Assembly: GCF_000375405.1 (NCBI RefSeq)
Contig: NZ_AQWS01000010.1
Location: 18,553-82,552 of the forward strand
Direction of reading: 5' to 3'
DNA length: 64,000 bases
Origin: Bacteroides propionicifaciens DSM 19291 = JCM 14649
GTDB lineage: Bacteria > Bacteroidota > Bacteroidia > Bacteroidales > Bacteroidaceae
Shown here one piece after another: positions 38,526 through 47,074 of the stretch (positions within the stretch are counted from its first letter, which is position 1; every line of letters begins with the position of its first letter). Under the pieces are notes generated by a model, which did no database searches, was not told the origin of the DNA, and was given only the letters and a program-made list of their open reading frames with translations. The translations under genes and the position numbers were made by a program.

Positions 38526-40259
38526 TTATATTTTCTTCAGTAGTTTAAATTCTGCTTTATAATTGTCTTCGAATAATTCGCACCAACCCATGATGCAATA
38601 ATCTAGGTTGTCACTACGCATTACCGAAGTACTGTAATCTATCAAATCAGCTTCTTCATAGCTATTTGTTATGAAGAATGTATTTTCTCCTTTAATCTTA
38701 TGTCGTATGCAAAGCTCACCAAGTACAACATTGGCCAGGGTATAAACAAATACAGTCGGGCTCACTCCAGACTCTCCTTCTTTAAAAAGAAGCTTTGCAT
38801 GTTTATGATCTGTATCCAACGATGAACTTTTATTAGATAAAATAATCCCCGTCTTTTCGGAATCAAAGTCAATCCCTTCCAGGAGATAAGATGAGGCAAT
38901 ATATCCCAATTTGCAAAGATCATCCATCTTATAGAACTTCTGATTAACAAATCCGAAATTCTTATTTGCCTGACGAATGAACGTAGGAAAGTCTTTTTCT
39001 GCTGACTCAAAGACTAACCCGCTATCGACAAATATTTTACTATCCTCTACAAGTACCGACCTTAGCCGACTAACTGTAATGGGCTCAGAACTCTCAGAAG
39101 GTTTCTGAAACTCAGGTAGACTTAACACTATAGCAGCATTACACCCACCAAAGCCTGAGGCAGTTTTAACACAGTGCATCATATCTAAAGGTTGATGTAA
39201 ATTACTTACACGAAGAGGAACTGATGTACCTGTTTTTTCAAATCCAAGAGTCGCCCAGCAGATTCCATCTTTTAATTCATGTGCAGAAATAATAGTTTCA
39301 ATAATACCCGAAGCTCCTAAGGTGTGACCAAAGTAAGGTTTTAAACTTTGCACGGGAACTTCTGCTAGCTCAGAAAGGCTAACAGCTTTAGATTCCATCT
39401 CATCATTGAATACAGTAGCTGTACCATGGAGGTCCAAGAAGCTCACATCTTTAGCAAGAATATTAGCCTCATTCATAGCTTTATCCATAGCCAAATGAAG
39501 TTCATAGCCTGTACGAGAGGGGCCAGATATATGATTGGCATCATTCGTTATAGCACCACCCGACAAAATAATAGCATCAGCTGATGGTGTAGCACTAAGC
39601 AATAATGCACCACAAGCTTCACCTAGGTTTAATCCGTTTCTTGATTCATCGTATGGCTTGCACTGCGTGGGGCTAATAGATCTAAAAGAAGAGAATCCAC
39701 TCGCTATAAAAGGTGATAACACATCGCAACCCACCACCACAACTTGCTTATAAGTGGAATTTTGAATCAGCCGCTTACCTACAATTAATGCAGACACACC
39801 AGATATACAGGCATTGGATATAATTTTAATCCGATTAGTGGTCTTGAAATACTGTTCTATTTTAAGCCCCAGAGCGGGAAGCCATGTTTGGGTAGGAATA
39901 GCATCAGACAGAGTTAGCTGATCAATATTTCCTTTGGTAGTAGCCAAAATTAAGCCAGTATCGAATGATTGTAAATCAACTTGATATTGTAAAATCAAAT
40001 CTTCAATAACACTTACAATCAAAGTTTCTGCTTTGGTAAACTCCAAAGAATCATACCTAGCAAAGCTGTCATATACTGTTTGTTTTATCCTAGCTACTTG
40101 AATTGGTCGAGACAAAAAATCCCCCGAGCCATCCAACTGAATACCTGACTGATATTCTTTTATAGCCCGTAAGTTCTCCGAAGTGGTTTCTCCCAAAGCC
40201 GTAATCATGGCATCACCAATGATATAGCACGCTATAGGATTTTTAGATTCTCTTTCCAT
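38526..40259 (-). CDS. Ketosynthase fused to an extra degenerate ketosynthase half-domain
   Basis: 577 aa, about 180 longer than a normal ketosynthase. Residues 1-385 are a full enzyme with Cys151 (NACISG), His278 (HGTATVFND) and His312 (GHTLGAS). Residues about 385-577 resemble the first half of another ketosynthase: SNKSSSLDTDHKHA, then SPTVFVYTLANVVLGE and KGENTFFITNS, with Ser533 at the Cys position. The tail has no His motifs and is unlikely to be catalytic. It may act as a built-in chain-length or dimerisation module. The gene overlaps the thioesterase gene by 28 bp. Sequencing error is unlikely because the frame is continuous. Confidence 0.88.
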   Translation of the reverse strand: MERESKNPIACYIIGDAMITALGETTSENLRAIKEYQSGIQLDGSGDFLSRPIQVARIKQTVYDSFARYDSLEFTKAETLIVSVIEDLILQYQVDLQSFDTGLILATTKGNIDQLTLSDAIPTQTWLPALGLKIEQYFKTTNRIKIISNACISGVSALIVGKRLIQNSTYKQVVVVGCDVLSPFIASGFSSFRSISPTQCKPYDESRNGLNLGEACGALLLSATPSADAIILSGGAITNDANHISGPSRTGYELHLAMDKAMNEANILAKDVSFLDLHGTATVFNDEMESKAVSLSELAEVPVQSLKPYFGHTLGASGIIETIISAHELKDGICWATLGFEKTGTSVPLRVSNLHQPLDMMHCVKTASGFGGCNAAIVLSLPEFQKPSESSEPITVSRLRSVLVEDSKIFVDSGLVFESAEKDFPTFIRQANKNFGFVNQKFYKMDDLCKLGYIASSYLLEGIDFDSEKTGIILSNKSSSLDTDHKHAKLLFKEGESGVSPTVFVYTLANVVLGELCIRHKIKGENTFFITNSYEEADLIDYSTSVMRSDNLDYCIMGWCELFEDNYKAEFKLLKKI

Positions 40260-40678
40260 TCTTTTAGAAAAACAGGGTTAACCAACTCTAGTTTATTTGA
40301 GGAATTTAAGAAAACCTGAGTACTCTGACCCGTTGCCATAATGAGTCCATCTCTTTCTCTTAATACCGTATATGTAAATTGTAGTTTGGCTGCTTGACAA
40401 GCATGATAGCTAGTCTCTATGATAATTGTATCACCAAATGTTAGTGATTGCTTAAACTGGCAGTGAATATCCACAACTGGAGCTGTATATCCATTCTCAT
40501 AGATAGTAGTATAGCTTAAGCCAAATTCCCTACCAAAAGCTTCACGTCCGTCTTCAAAGAACTTCAAATAATTGCCGTGCCAAACAACTCCCATAGCATC
40601 AGTTTCACTAAAACGAACATGGACACGAGTTCTATTTATCAAAGTTGGCTCTTTAAGCTCTTTTTTATTTCTTCTCAT
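40232..40678 (-). CDS. YbgC/4HBT-type acyl thioesterase
   Basis: 148-aa hotdog thioesterase. The motif SETDAMGVVWHGNYLKFFEDGREAF holds the catalytic Asp of the 4-hydroxybenzoyl-CoA thioesterase family. In aryl polyene loci a thioesterase of this kind (ApeK) is thought to release or edit acyl chains. The start overlaps the dehydratase gene by 14 bp, and the end overlaps the fused ketosynthase by 28 bp. Confidence 0.88.
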   Translation of the reverse strand: MRRNKKELKEPTLINRTRVHVRFSETDAMGVVWHGNYLKFFEDGREAFGREFGLSYTTIYENGYTAPVVDIHCQFKQSLTFGDTIIIETSYHACQAAKLQFTYTVLRERDGLIMATGQSTQVFLNSSNKLELVNPVFLKEWKENLKIL

Positions 40679-41102
40679 CTCCTAAAAATATCTTCATATT
40701 GCAGGATGCAATCAGTGTTGTACCAATATATACCTCTGCATAAATCAGAGTAAGTCCAAATATCTCTTGAAGTACCCTTATTTGAGTATCAAGAATATCA
40801 CCCACCTTGGGGAAACTACGAATAGTTAGTTTATCCACCGAGCCAATATAGCCTATGGGCACCTCTTCGTTCTTTAATTTGTAAATATAGCCAATTCGAG
40901 CTGCTGCAGATTGAGCAATATGTTCTATGAGTCCAGACTCAGTAAAGCTTTGCCCCTCAATAAAAATATTATCATCTAGAATCGTTAAGTTAGATAATGA
41001 AATATCGTCCTCAAGACCTCTAAACTTGTCAACCATTATAATAGGTGCTCGCTGAGGAATTAAACTCAATAAAGACTCTCCCACACAAGGTAATTCAATC
41101 AT
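40665..41102 (-). CDS. Hotdog dehydratase, ApeP-like
   Basis: 145 aa. The central helix motif ESGLIEHIAQSAAARIGY resembles that of FabA/FabZ-like dehydratases in aryl polyene loci, and the N-terminal LIPQRAPIIMVDKF is typical of 3-hydroxyacyl-ACP dehydratases. It lacks the GHFPxxP active-site His stretch seen in the other dehydratase (33863-34234), so the two may form a mixed dimer with complementary roles. Confidence 0.8.
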   Translation of the reverse strand: MIELPCVGESLLSLIPQRAPIIMVDKFRGLEDDISLSNLTILDDNIFIEGQSFTESGLIEHIAQSAAARIGYIYKLKNEEVPIGYIGSVDKLTIRSFPKVGDILDTQIRVLQEIFGLTLIYAEVYIGTTLIASCNMKIFLGDEKK

Positions 41103-41103
41103 A

Positions 41104-42177
41104 TCATTTCTTTAATTTGCATTCTAGCAATGTGTGCCCTAATCCTAAATTATCAGTTAGCTTTACTACCTCTAGCCCAGCCTCACGAATATAGTCAAAA
41201 AGGTCTTCAGAATAAAACATCTTACTATTTCCATTGGCCATAGCAGTAAAGTAAAGACTAATTTGAGCCAAATCAAAAGAAGCAGCTGGATATTTTTGAC
41301 GATCCCAGAGTGTTTCCATTATAAAAATACGGCCCGACTCGCTTAGAGCTTCTCTAACTTTCTTCAGAATACGCATCACATCAGAAGCTGAGAAACAATC
41401 TAGAAACTGACTCATCCAAATCACATCATGTCCTTCAGGAAGTTTAGTATCCTTCTGCAACAAGTTTAACCCTACCCCATGAATCCGAGAAGCATTTTGG
41501 TTTGAAGAAGTATTATGCTTCATCATTTCTATCTGTTGAGGTAAATCAACAATCGTTACCTCAACATCCTTAGCAAAATCAACACAGTTCAAAGCCCATT
41601 TGCCTGTATTTCCCCCAATATCCATTAGCTTCGAAACAGGCTCAGCAAATACAATATTTAATGCCTGCTTGAAAGAGTTGTCAGAATAGAAATGATCAAA
41701 GTCAAACCAACTCTTTTGAACATCTGCATCCAAAGAAGATAGCCCCTGGTAAATGGTTTCCCAATCCCCAAGAACCTTTAGCCCCTCAGGTTTTCCGTTT
41801 AACAAGGCTTCCTCTAAATGGAACATTCCTTTATAGTTAACATCGTGGTTAAAGTTCATATTAACTCTAACCATCTCATCGTTAACAAGAAACCAGCCAA
41901 GCTTTGTTATGAGGTATTTATTCTCTTTCAGAATCACAGAGCCAATAGTGAGTGAAGATTCGAGCAATACTTGAGCAGCATAGTTTGATAGCTTCGTCTT
42001 TTGAGCGATTTGTTCAAGTGCAAGACCTTCTTTCTGATCAGCTAAAATGCTAAAGATGCCAAATTTCACCATCAACCGAGAGACTTGGAAAGTAACAGGT
42101 CCAAAAGCAATTTCATGTGCAATGCGTTGTGCATCAGCTGCGAAATATTGCTCCTTAGTATATCGAGGATTAATCAT
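41104..42177 (-). CDS. SAM-dependent O-methyltransferase
   Basis: 357-aa class I methyltransferase of the plant-OMT type: an N-terminal winged-helix dimerisation domain (about 15-110), then LMDIGGNTGKWAL for SAM binding and a C-terminal half with VIWMSQFLDCF and IFIMETLWDRQKYP. It probably methylates a phenolic hydroxyl of the aryl head group. The gap to the next gene is 1 bp. A second methyltransferase domain is part of the large fusion protein in the same operon. Confidence 0.87.
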   Translation of the reverse strand: MINPRYTKEQYFAADAQRIAHEIAFGPVTFQVSRLMVKFGIFSILADQKEGLALEQIAQKTKLSNYAAQVLLESSLTIGSVILKENKYLITKLGWFLVNDEMVRVNMNFNHDVNYKGMFHLEEALLNGKPEGLKVLGDWETIYQGLSSLDADVQKSWFDFDHFYSDNSFKQALNIVFAEPVSKLMDIGGNTGKWALNCVDFAKDVEVTIVDLPQQIEMMKHNTSSNQNASRIHGVGLNLLQKDTKLPEGHDVIWMSQFLDCFSASDVMRILKKVREALSESGRIFIMETLWDRQKYPAASFDLAQISLYFTAMANGNSKMFYSEDLFDYIREAGLEVVKLTDNLGLGHTLLECKLKK

Positions 42178-42200
42178 AGTATTTTTCTTAAAAGTAAGTC

Positions 42201-43085
42201 TTATTTCCAGAAATCGTAATAGTTAAACCACTGTTCTGGATAAGTTTTAAGCACCTCATCAAGTGCTTTAGTATAAGCATTTAGAAGAGACTGCTCTGGT
42301 CGTACACCTTTAACCGACTCTAGTCCATCCAGCACAAAGAATTTAAAACGATAGGTTCGTTTAGGTTCACGCATTGCAAAATAAAAGACAACCGGAGTCT
42401 TCATCTTTGAAGCCAATAAAAATGGTCCTAATGGGAATTTAGCATTCTTACCCAGTAAAGACGACTCAAGCAGTTTTTCATCACGCACGAATCGATCTCC
42501 CTGAAAACAAACGTATTCATGCTCAGACAGTGCTTTAGTAATTGCAAAGACATGAGCTAAGCTATCTTTATTTACAGGTATAATTTTAAAATCCTGAGCT
42601 TGTGAGTGCCGTTCTAAAACTCTTTTTATACGTTGATGCTCATTGTCAAACATCACGATATTTATCTTTTTACCGTATTTATCGAAGAAGGGTGCACCTA
42701 TTTCCCAATAACCAACATGAGCACCTATCATGACTACCCCAGTATCTTGGTTTAGTACAGATAAGAACTCATCGTAATTTTCGAATTCAAAATGATATTC
42801 ATTGGATTTACCCATACCCAAAGCAACTTTATCAATTAAAATCTGGCCTAAACGATAATAGTTGCTAAATAGCAATCTTACGGATTTAGGAATGTTGTAT
42901 TTGCATATTTCACGAGCATACTTCCAAATACTTCGCGTAGCCTCTGGTGCAAATGGAATGAAATAAATCACTACCAGACCCAGAAATAAATAAGCAAAAC
43001 GAACTCCGAAGATCCGAATTAAGTAAACGAAGAACAGGTAACCAAACAGACCACCACGTGTCTGTCCCTCCCACTTTTTTTTCAT
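42201..43085 (-). CDS. LpxL/HtrB-type lipid acyltransferase
   Basis: 294-aa inner-membrane acyltransferase of the LpxL/HtrB family. It has the catalytic HX4E in IGAHVGYWEIGAP and the later FQGDRF. In lipid A synthesis this family transfers acyl chains from ACP; inside an aryl polyene locus it probably transfers the polyene acyl group to a lipid-like acceptor. An N-terminal membrane segment is visible (YLFFVYLIRIFGVRFAYL). It overlaps the ACP 2 gene by 4 bp. Confidence 0.9.
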   Translation of the reverse strand: MKKKWEGQTRGGLFGYLFFVYLIRIFGVRFAYLFLGLVVIYFIPFAPEATRSIWKYAREICKYNIPKSVRLLFSNYYRLGQILIDKVALGMGKSNEYHFEFENYDEFLSVLNQDTGVVMIGAHVGYWEIGAPFFDKYGKKINIVMFDNEHQRIKRVLERHSQAQDFKIIPVNKDSLAHVFAITKALSEHEYVCFQGDRFVRDEKLLESSLLGKNAKFPLGPFLLASKMKTPVVFYFAMREPKRTYRFKFFVLDGLESVKGVRPEQSLLNAYTKALDEVLKTYPEQWFNYYDFWK

Positions 43086-43336
43086 GATTCTTTCTCAGAA
43101 ACCTTTTTAATAATCAAAGAGTATAAATCTTGGAATGTTTTCACTTCCTGAAAATCGGTAGTTGTAAGCGTAAAACCAAAGTTCTTTTCAATAAGAACAA
43201 CCATATCCACTAGATCAAGACTGTCTAATTCTAAGGTTGCCTGTAGAGGAGCCTCGGGCTGAATTGTGTCGATATCCACTTCAAATTCCTCAGCCAAAAC
43301 TTCTCTTATATTTTCGATTATCTGTTCGTTATTCAT
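43082..43336 (-). CDS. Acyl carrier protein 2
   Basis: 84-aa ACP with the attachment Ser39 in LELDSLDLVDMV. It lies between the ketosynthase and acyltransferase genes. It differs clearly from ACP 1, as expected for the two ACPs (ApeE/ApeF) of the pathway, which probably have separate jobs in loading and elongation. Confidence 0.93.
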   Translation of the reverse strand: MNNEQIIENIREVLAEEFEVDIDTIQPEAPLQATLELDSLDLVDMVVLIEKNFGFTLTTTDFQEVKTFQDLYSLIIKKVSEKES

Positions 43337-43354
43337 TTTATGTTTGTGTTTATA

Positions 43355-44578
43355 TTATACTTTCTTTACGATTAAAGTGGCATTCGTCCCTCCAAATCCA
43401 AAGGAGTTTGACAAGAATGCATCGAACTCTAAATCAATTATTTTAGTGGGAATATTCAATTTAGAAGCTACCTCATCGGGTTCTTCTAAATTGATATTAG
43501 GAGCTATAAAGTTGTTATTCATCATCAAAACAGAATAAACCACCTCACTAGCACCTGCCATCCACATCTCATGCCCTGTCATAGACTTAGTAGAGGCTAC
43601 ATATGGATTTAATCCCTCAAAAACCTCAGCTATAGCCTTTGCTTCATTCATATCTCCAACAGGAGTTGAAGTAGCATGAGCATTAATATATTTAATATCC
43701 TCAAGAGATAAGCCCGAGTTCTTCAAAGCCATCATCAACGAACGCTTAGGCCCGTCAACATTAGGTACTGAGATATGATCCCCATTCGAAGAAAATCCGT
43801 ATCCTACCACTTCTGCAAGAATTGGAGCACCTCGCTCTACGGCCGACTCATACGTTTCTAGCATAAGACTTGCTGCACCACCACTGGGCACAAGACCATC
43901 GCGATTCTTATCGAACGGACGAGAAGCTTCTTTAGGAGCATCTTCACGAGATGAAAAAGCACCTAGACCATCAAAACTACCAACAGAATAGATATTGACC
44001 TCTTGAGCTCCACCACATAAGATACGATCTTGCATCCCCGATTTGATCAAGAAATAAGCCATACCAATAGCATGAGAACCACTAGCACAAGCACCAGCAA
44101 TGGTAAAATTCACACCTCGAAGGTTGAAAATCACCGATAAATTCATTGTAACGGTAGAGTTCATCGACTTAAAAATTGAACCTGAGCCAACGAGAGCTGT
44201 ATTCTTTTTTTCTCGGATAATATCAATTGCTTCAATAACAGGTTCAGCACTACTATCATTACCATATAGAATACCAACCTCGTTATTTTCTAAAAAGTCT
44301 TTGTCTATTTTGGCTTGTTCGAAAGCCTCAAGTGTAGCTACTACAGCATATTCACCTTGTTCAGGCAAATAGAGTCTCTCTTTTCGATGTAAAACACCTT
44401 TCAAGTTAGGTCTCTCTAGTATACCCGTCAGAGAAGAGGTATAACCCATTTCTTTACGATTTAGATCAATACCAATCCCCGATTTTCCTTCTTTGAGAGA
44501 TTCTTTAACCTCTTCTTTATTTTTTCCTATACAAGAATAGATTCCCATCCCTGTAATCACAACTCTTCTATCCATCAT
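43355..44578 (-). CDS. Beta-ketoacyl-ACP synthase (FabF/ApeR-like)
   Basis: 407-aa ketosynthase with the complete triad Cys164 (GACASGSHAI), His301 (HATSTPVGD) and His336 (MTGHEMWMAGASE). It is similar to ordinary FabF but belongs to this operon, so it probably performs initial condensation onto the aryl starter, as ApeR is proposed to do. The start may be either of two adjacent ATGs. The gap to the ketoreductase gene is 5 bp. Confidence 0.92.
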   Translation of the reverse strand: MMDRRVVITGMGIYSCIGKNKEEVKESLKEGKSGIGIDLNRKEMGYTSSLTGILERPNLKGVLHRKERLYLPEQGEYAVVATLEAFEQAKIDKDFLENNEVGILYGNDSSAEPVIEAIDIIREKKNTALVGSGSIFKSMNSTVTMNLSVIFNLRGVNFTIAGACASGSHAIGMAYFLIKSGMQDRILCGGAQEVNIYSVGSFDGLGAFSSREDAPKEASRPFDKNRDGLVPSGGAASLMLETYESAVERGAPILAEVVGYGFSSNGDHISVPNVDGPKRSLMMALKNSGLSLEDIKYINAHATSTPVGDMNEAKAIAEVFEGLNPYVASTKSMTGHEMWMAGASEVVYSVLMMNNNFIAPNINLEEPDEVASKLNIPTKIIDLEFDAFLSNSFGFGGTNATLIVKKV

Positions 44579-44583
44579 CTACT

Positions 44584-45315
44584 TTAAGTATATAATCCTC
44601 CATTAATAGAGATTACTTCTCCTGTAATATAGCTTGCTTCTTTTGAAGCAAGGAAACCCACTAAAGAAGCAACTTCCTCAGGCTGACAAAATCGTCTTAG
44701 AGGAATCATGTTTTTCAATGATTTCTCATCCAAATCAGCTGTCATATCTGTTTCGACATACCCTGGTGCTACAGCATTAACCGTAACATTCTTTCTACCA
44801 ACCTCTTGGGCCAAAGCTTTTGTAGCCGATATTATCGCACCCTTAGAGGCAGAATAATTAACTTGTCCAGGCATACCTTTGAGCCCCGACAAAGATACAA
44901 TATTGATAATACGCCCAAACTTATTAGCCAACATATTCTTCAGTAGTGATTGTGTGACATAAAAGAACCCATCAACACTTATATCAAGCACTTTATGCCA
45001 TTCGTCATGGGTCATCCAAAACAAGAGATTATCTCTACGAATTCCTGCATTATTAACCAAGATTTCAATACATGATTCAGGATGAGAAGTCACGAAACTC
45101 GTTAGCACATTTGATACAGCCTCTGCATCAGAGACATCGAACTTCAGTAGTTCACCATCTCCTCCACATGATCTAATCAGGTCTAAGGTCTTGTTAGCCT
45201 CAGCATCATTACTTTGATAATTTACCAAAACATGGTAGCCCATACTTGCCAATTTAACACAAATAGCCCTACCAATACCTCGGCTCCCCCCTGTAACTAA
45301 TGCACATTTCATCAT
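44584..45315 (-). CDS. 3-oxoacyl-ACP reductase (FabG/ApeQ-like)
   Basis: 243-aa short-chain dehydrogenase. It has the NADP fold VTGGSRGIGRAI, the NNAG motif, the catalytic Ser and Tyr-Lys in INIVSLSG and NYSASKG, and the substrate-proximal tail ITGEVISINGGLY. It reduces the beta-keto group in each round of polyene extension. The start overlaps the ammonia-lyase gene by 4 bp. Confidence 0.93.
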   Translation of the reverse strand: MMKCALVTGGSRGIGRAICVKLASMGYHVLVNYQSNDAEANKTLDLIRSCGGDGELLKFDVSDAEAVSNVLTSFVTSHPESCIEILVNNAGIRRDNLLFWMTHDEWHKVLDISVDGFFYVTQSLLKNMLANKFGRIINIVSLSGLKGMPGQVNYSASKGAIISATKALAQEVGRKNVTVNAVAPGYVETDMTADLDEKSLKNMIPLRRFCQPEEVASLVGFLASKEASYITGEVISINGGLYT

Positions 45316-46826
45316 CTATTATCTTTTAAAAAGGTAATCATTCGTTCTATCTCTTTATATTTAGGAGTATCATCCACAAAAGCAGGAAAGAAATCTCTCA
45401 CTTCTTTAAATATCTTATGTGTATGAGTACTCAAGTCTTTTTCAATCTCTAAAATACTAACAGCTTGCGCTATCCCCATGTACAATACTGACATTACTTG
45501 AAATGAGTTATCCACAACCCTTTTTGCTAAAAGAGCCGAGTTAGTGCCCATACTCACGATGTCTTGGTTATCATTATTGTTTGGAATACTATGCACATAC
45601 ATAGAATTTGACAGTGTTTGACATTCAGCCGTAGTCGAAGTTGCTGTAAACTGAGAGGCTTGCAAACCATAATTTAACCCTAGCGTTCCCATATTGACAA
45701 ATGGAGGTAAAATCTCATTTATCTTGTCATGAAATAAGTAGTTAATCTGACGCTCACAAAGCATTGTTAACTTGGTTATGGCCATTTTGAGTTTATCCAT
45801 TTCGAAAGATACATAGTCACCGTGAAAGTTGCCTCCGTGATACACATTTTGTGTATCCTTATCAATTACTGGATTATCGCATACAGAGTTAACCTCATCG
45901 ATTAATACTTGTTCTGTATTAGCCAAGGCATCATATATAGGCCCTAAAATCTGAGGGACACAACGCAGTGAGTAATAGGGCTGCACCTTATGTCGAAAGA
46001 CTTTCTCTGTGTTATCTTTAGTATAAAGTTCCAACTCACGTTTGAGTACGCATTTACTATCTTTTATTCGCTCTCTCATCAGCTGAGCAACTACTTGTTG
46101 ACCTACATGATGCTTTGCCTCGTTTAAAGGTAAAGACATAAAGTCATCATAAGAACTTGCTATCTCATTCATCAGAATAGATGAACTTATAGCACGATCG
46201 AAAAGTCGGTTTGCATAGATTAGATTGACAAGCCCAATTCCAACCATAACAGAGGTACCATTAGTACACGACAACCCCTCACGAATATGCATCTGAATAG
46301 GTTTTAAACCTAGCTCATCAAAAACAGAGGATGTACTGCGTAAAACACCTTGATAGAATACTTCTCCTTCTCCAATTAGCGTTAATGCCATATGAGCAAG
46401 CTGAACTAGATCTCCACTAGCCCCCACACTACCATGCTCAGGAATAAAAGGATAGATTTCATTATTTATGAAGCTAACTAGCTGAAGCACCAACTCACGA
46501 TGAACCCCTGATTTACCTTGAAGAAAAGTCAAAAGGCGAGCCACCATAGCTGCTCTTACATATATTTCAGGAAGAGGGTCTCCAGCGCCTGTTGAATGGC
46601 TACGAATAATATTAAATTGAAGTTCCTTTAAGTGTCGGTCTTCAATTCGGAATTGAGCCATCGGACCAAAGCCCGTATTGATACCGTATATTATCTTATC
46701 CTTAGAAAATGCTTTTAAAAAATAAAAACTATCATCGACAACTTTCAAGTCATCCTCAGACAGTATAATTTCTTTCTTATGAAAGATAACATCTTCTAAT
46801 TCTTTCAGGCCTAATTTTTCAATCAT
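45312..46826 (-). CDS. Aromatic ammonia lyase, tyrosine ammonia lyase type
   Basis: 504-aa MIO-cofactor lyase. The cofactor-forming triad Ala136-Ser137-Gly138 lies in EHGSVGASGDLVQLAHMAL. It closely resembles the characterised Flavobacterium johnsoniae tyrosine ammonia lyase, sharing IRSHSxG, YYSLRCVPQILGP, VYHGGNFHGDY and MYVHSIPNNNDNQDIVSMG. Ser76-His77 occupy the selectivity position (His-Leu in Rhodobacter TAL), as in FjTAL and also in histidine lyases. The expected product is 4-coumarate, the aryl starter of the pigment; histidine lyase activity is less likely given the context. First gene of the operon. Confidence 0.9.
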   Translation of the reverse strand: MIEKLGLKELEDVIFHKKEIILSEDDLKVVDDSFYFLKAFSKDKIIYGINTGFGPMAQFRIEDRHLKELQFNIIRSHSTGAGDPLPEIYVRAAMVARLLTFLQGKSGVHRELVLQLVSFINNEIYPFIPEHGSVGASGDLVQLAHMALTLIGEGEVFYQGVLRSTSSVFDELGLKPIQMHIREGLSCTNGTSVMVGIGLVNLIYANRLFDRAISSSILMNEIASSYDDFMSLPLNEAKHHVGQQVVAQLMRERIKDSKCVLKRELELYTKDNTEKVFRHKVQPYYSLRCVPQILGPIYDALANTEQVLIDEVNSVCDNPVIDKDTQNVYHGGNFHGDYVSFEMDKLKMAITKLTMLCERQINYLFHDKINEILPPFVNMGTLGLNYGLQASQFTATSTTAECQTLSNSMYVHSIPNNNDNQDIVSMGTNSALLAKRVVDNSFQVMSVLYMGIAQAVSILEIEKDLSTHTHKIFKEVRDFFPAFVDDTPKYKEIERMITFLKDNR

Positions 46827-46864
46827 TTTATCAAACTTAGTTAAGAGTGGTACTCACTAAGGTG

Positions 46865-46895
46865 CAAATTTATAATAAAATAAAAACATAGACAA
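46865..46895 (-). promoter_or_regulatory. Promoter of the pigment operon
   Basis: On the minus strand TTG (46895-46893), a 20-base spacer, and TAAATTTG (46872-46865) form a full -33/-7 pair. Transcription would begin about 30 bases before the ATG at 46826. A second -7 match (TAAGTTTG, 46839-46832) is almost against the ATG and is less likely. I found no other comparable promoter within the 22-gene run. Confidence 0.7.
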
Positions 46896-47016
46896 TCCTT
46901 TGAGTGCTTATAAAAACGCAACAAATACATTCAAACACAAGTTAATCCTAGCTTATTAGACTTAAAATCTTAATAATCGTAAGCTTAGATACAGCCACAT
47001 ACTAGACAATAAAAAA

Positions 47017-47052
47017 AAGAAGCCTGTTTGAAATTAATCAAACAGGCTTCTT
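47017..47052. terminator. Intrinsic terminator, duplicate copy 2
   Basis: Stem AGAAGCCTGTTTGA and its complement. The core and loop are identical to the hairpin at 23694-23727. It ends the thioredoxin transcript and shields the pigment operon promoter from readthrough. Confidence 0.9.
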
Positions 47053-47074
47053 TCTTATATTAAAGTTTAGATAA

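Noticed and set aside
23753..46826. Full flexirubin locus
   Set aside because: No DarA (resorcinol-forming) or DarB (KAS III-like) protein was seen among the gene products, so only the aryl polyene arm is supported.
46832..46839. Second -7 box (TAAGTTTG) for the pigment operon
   Set aside because: It lies 5 bases from the ATG, leaving no leader, and has a worse position than the complete -33/-7 pair at 46865-46895.
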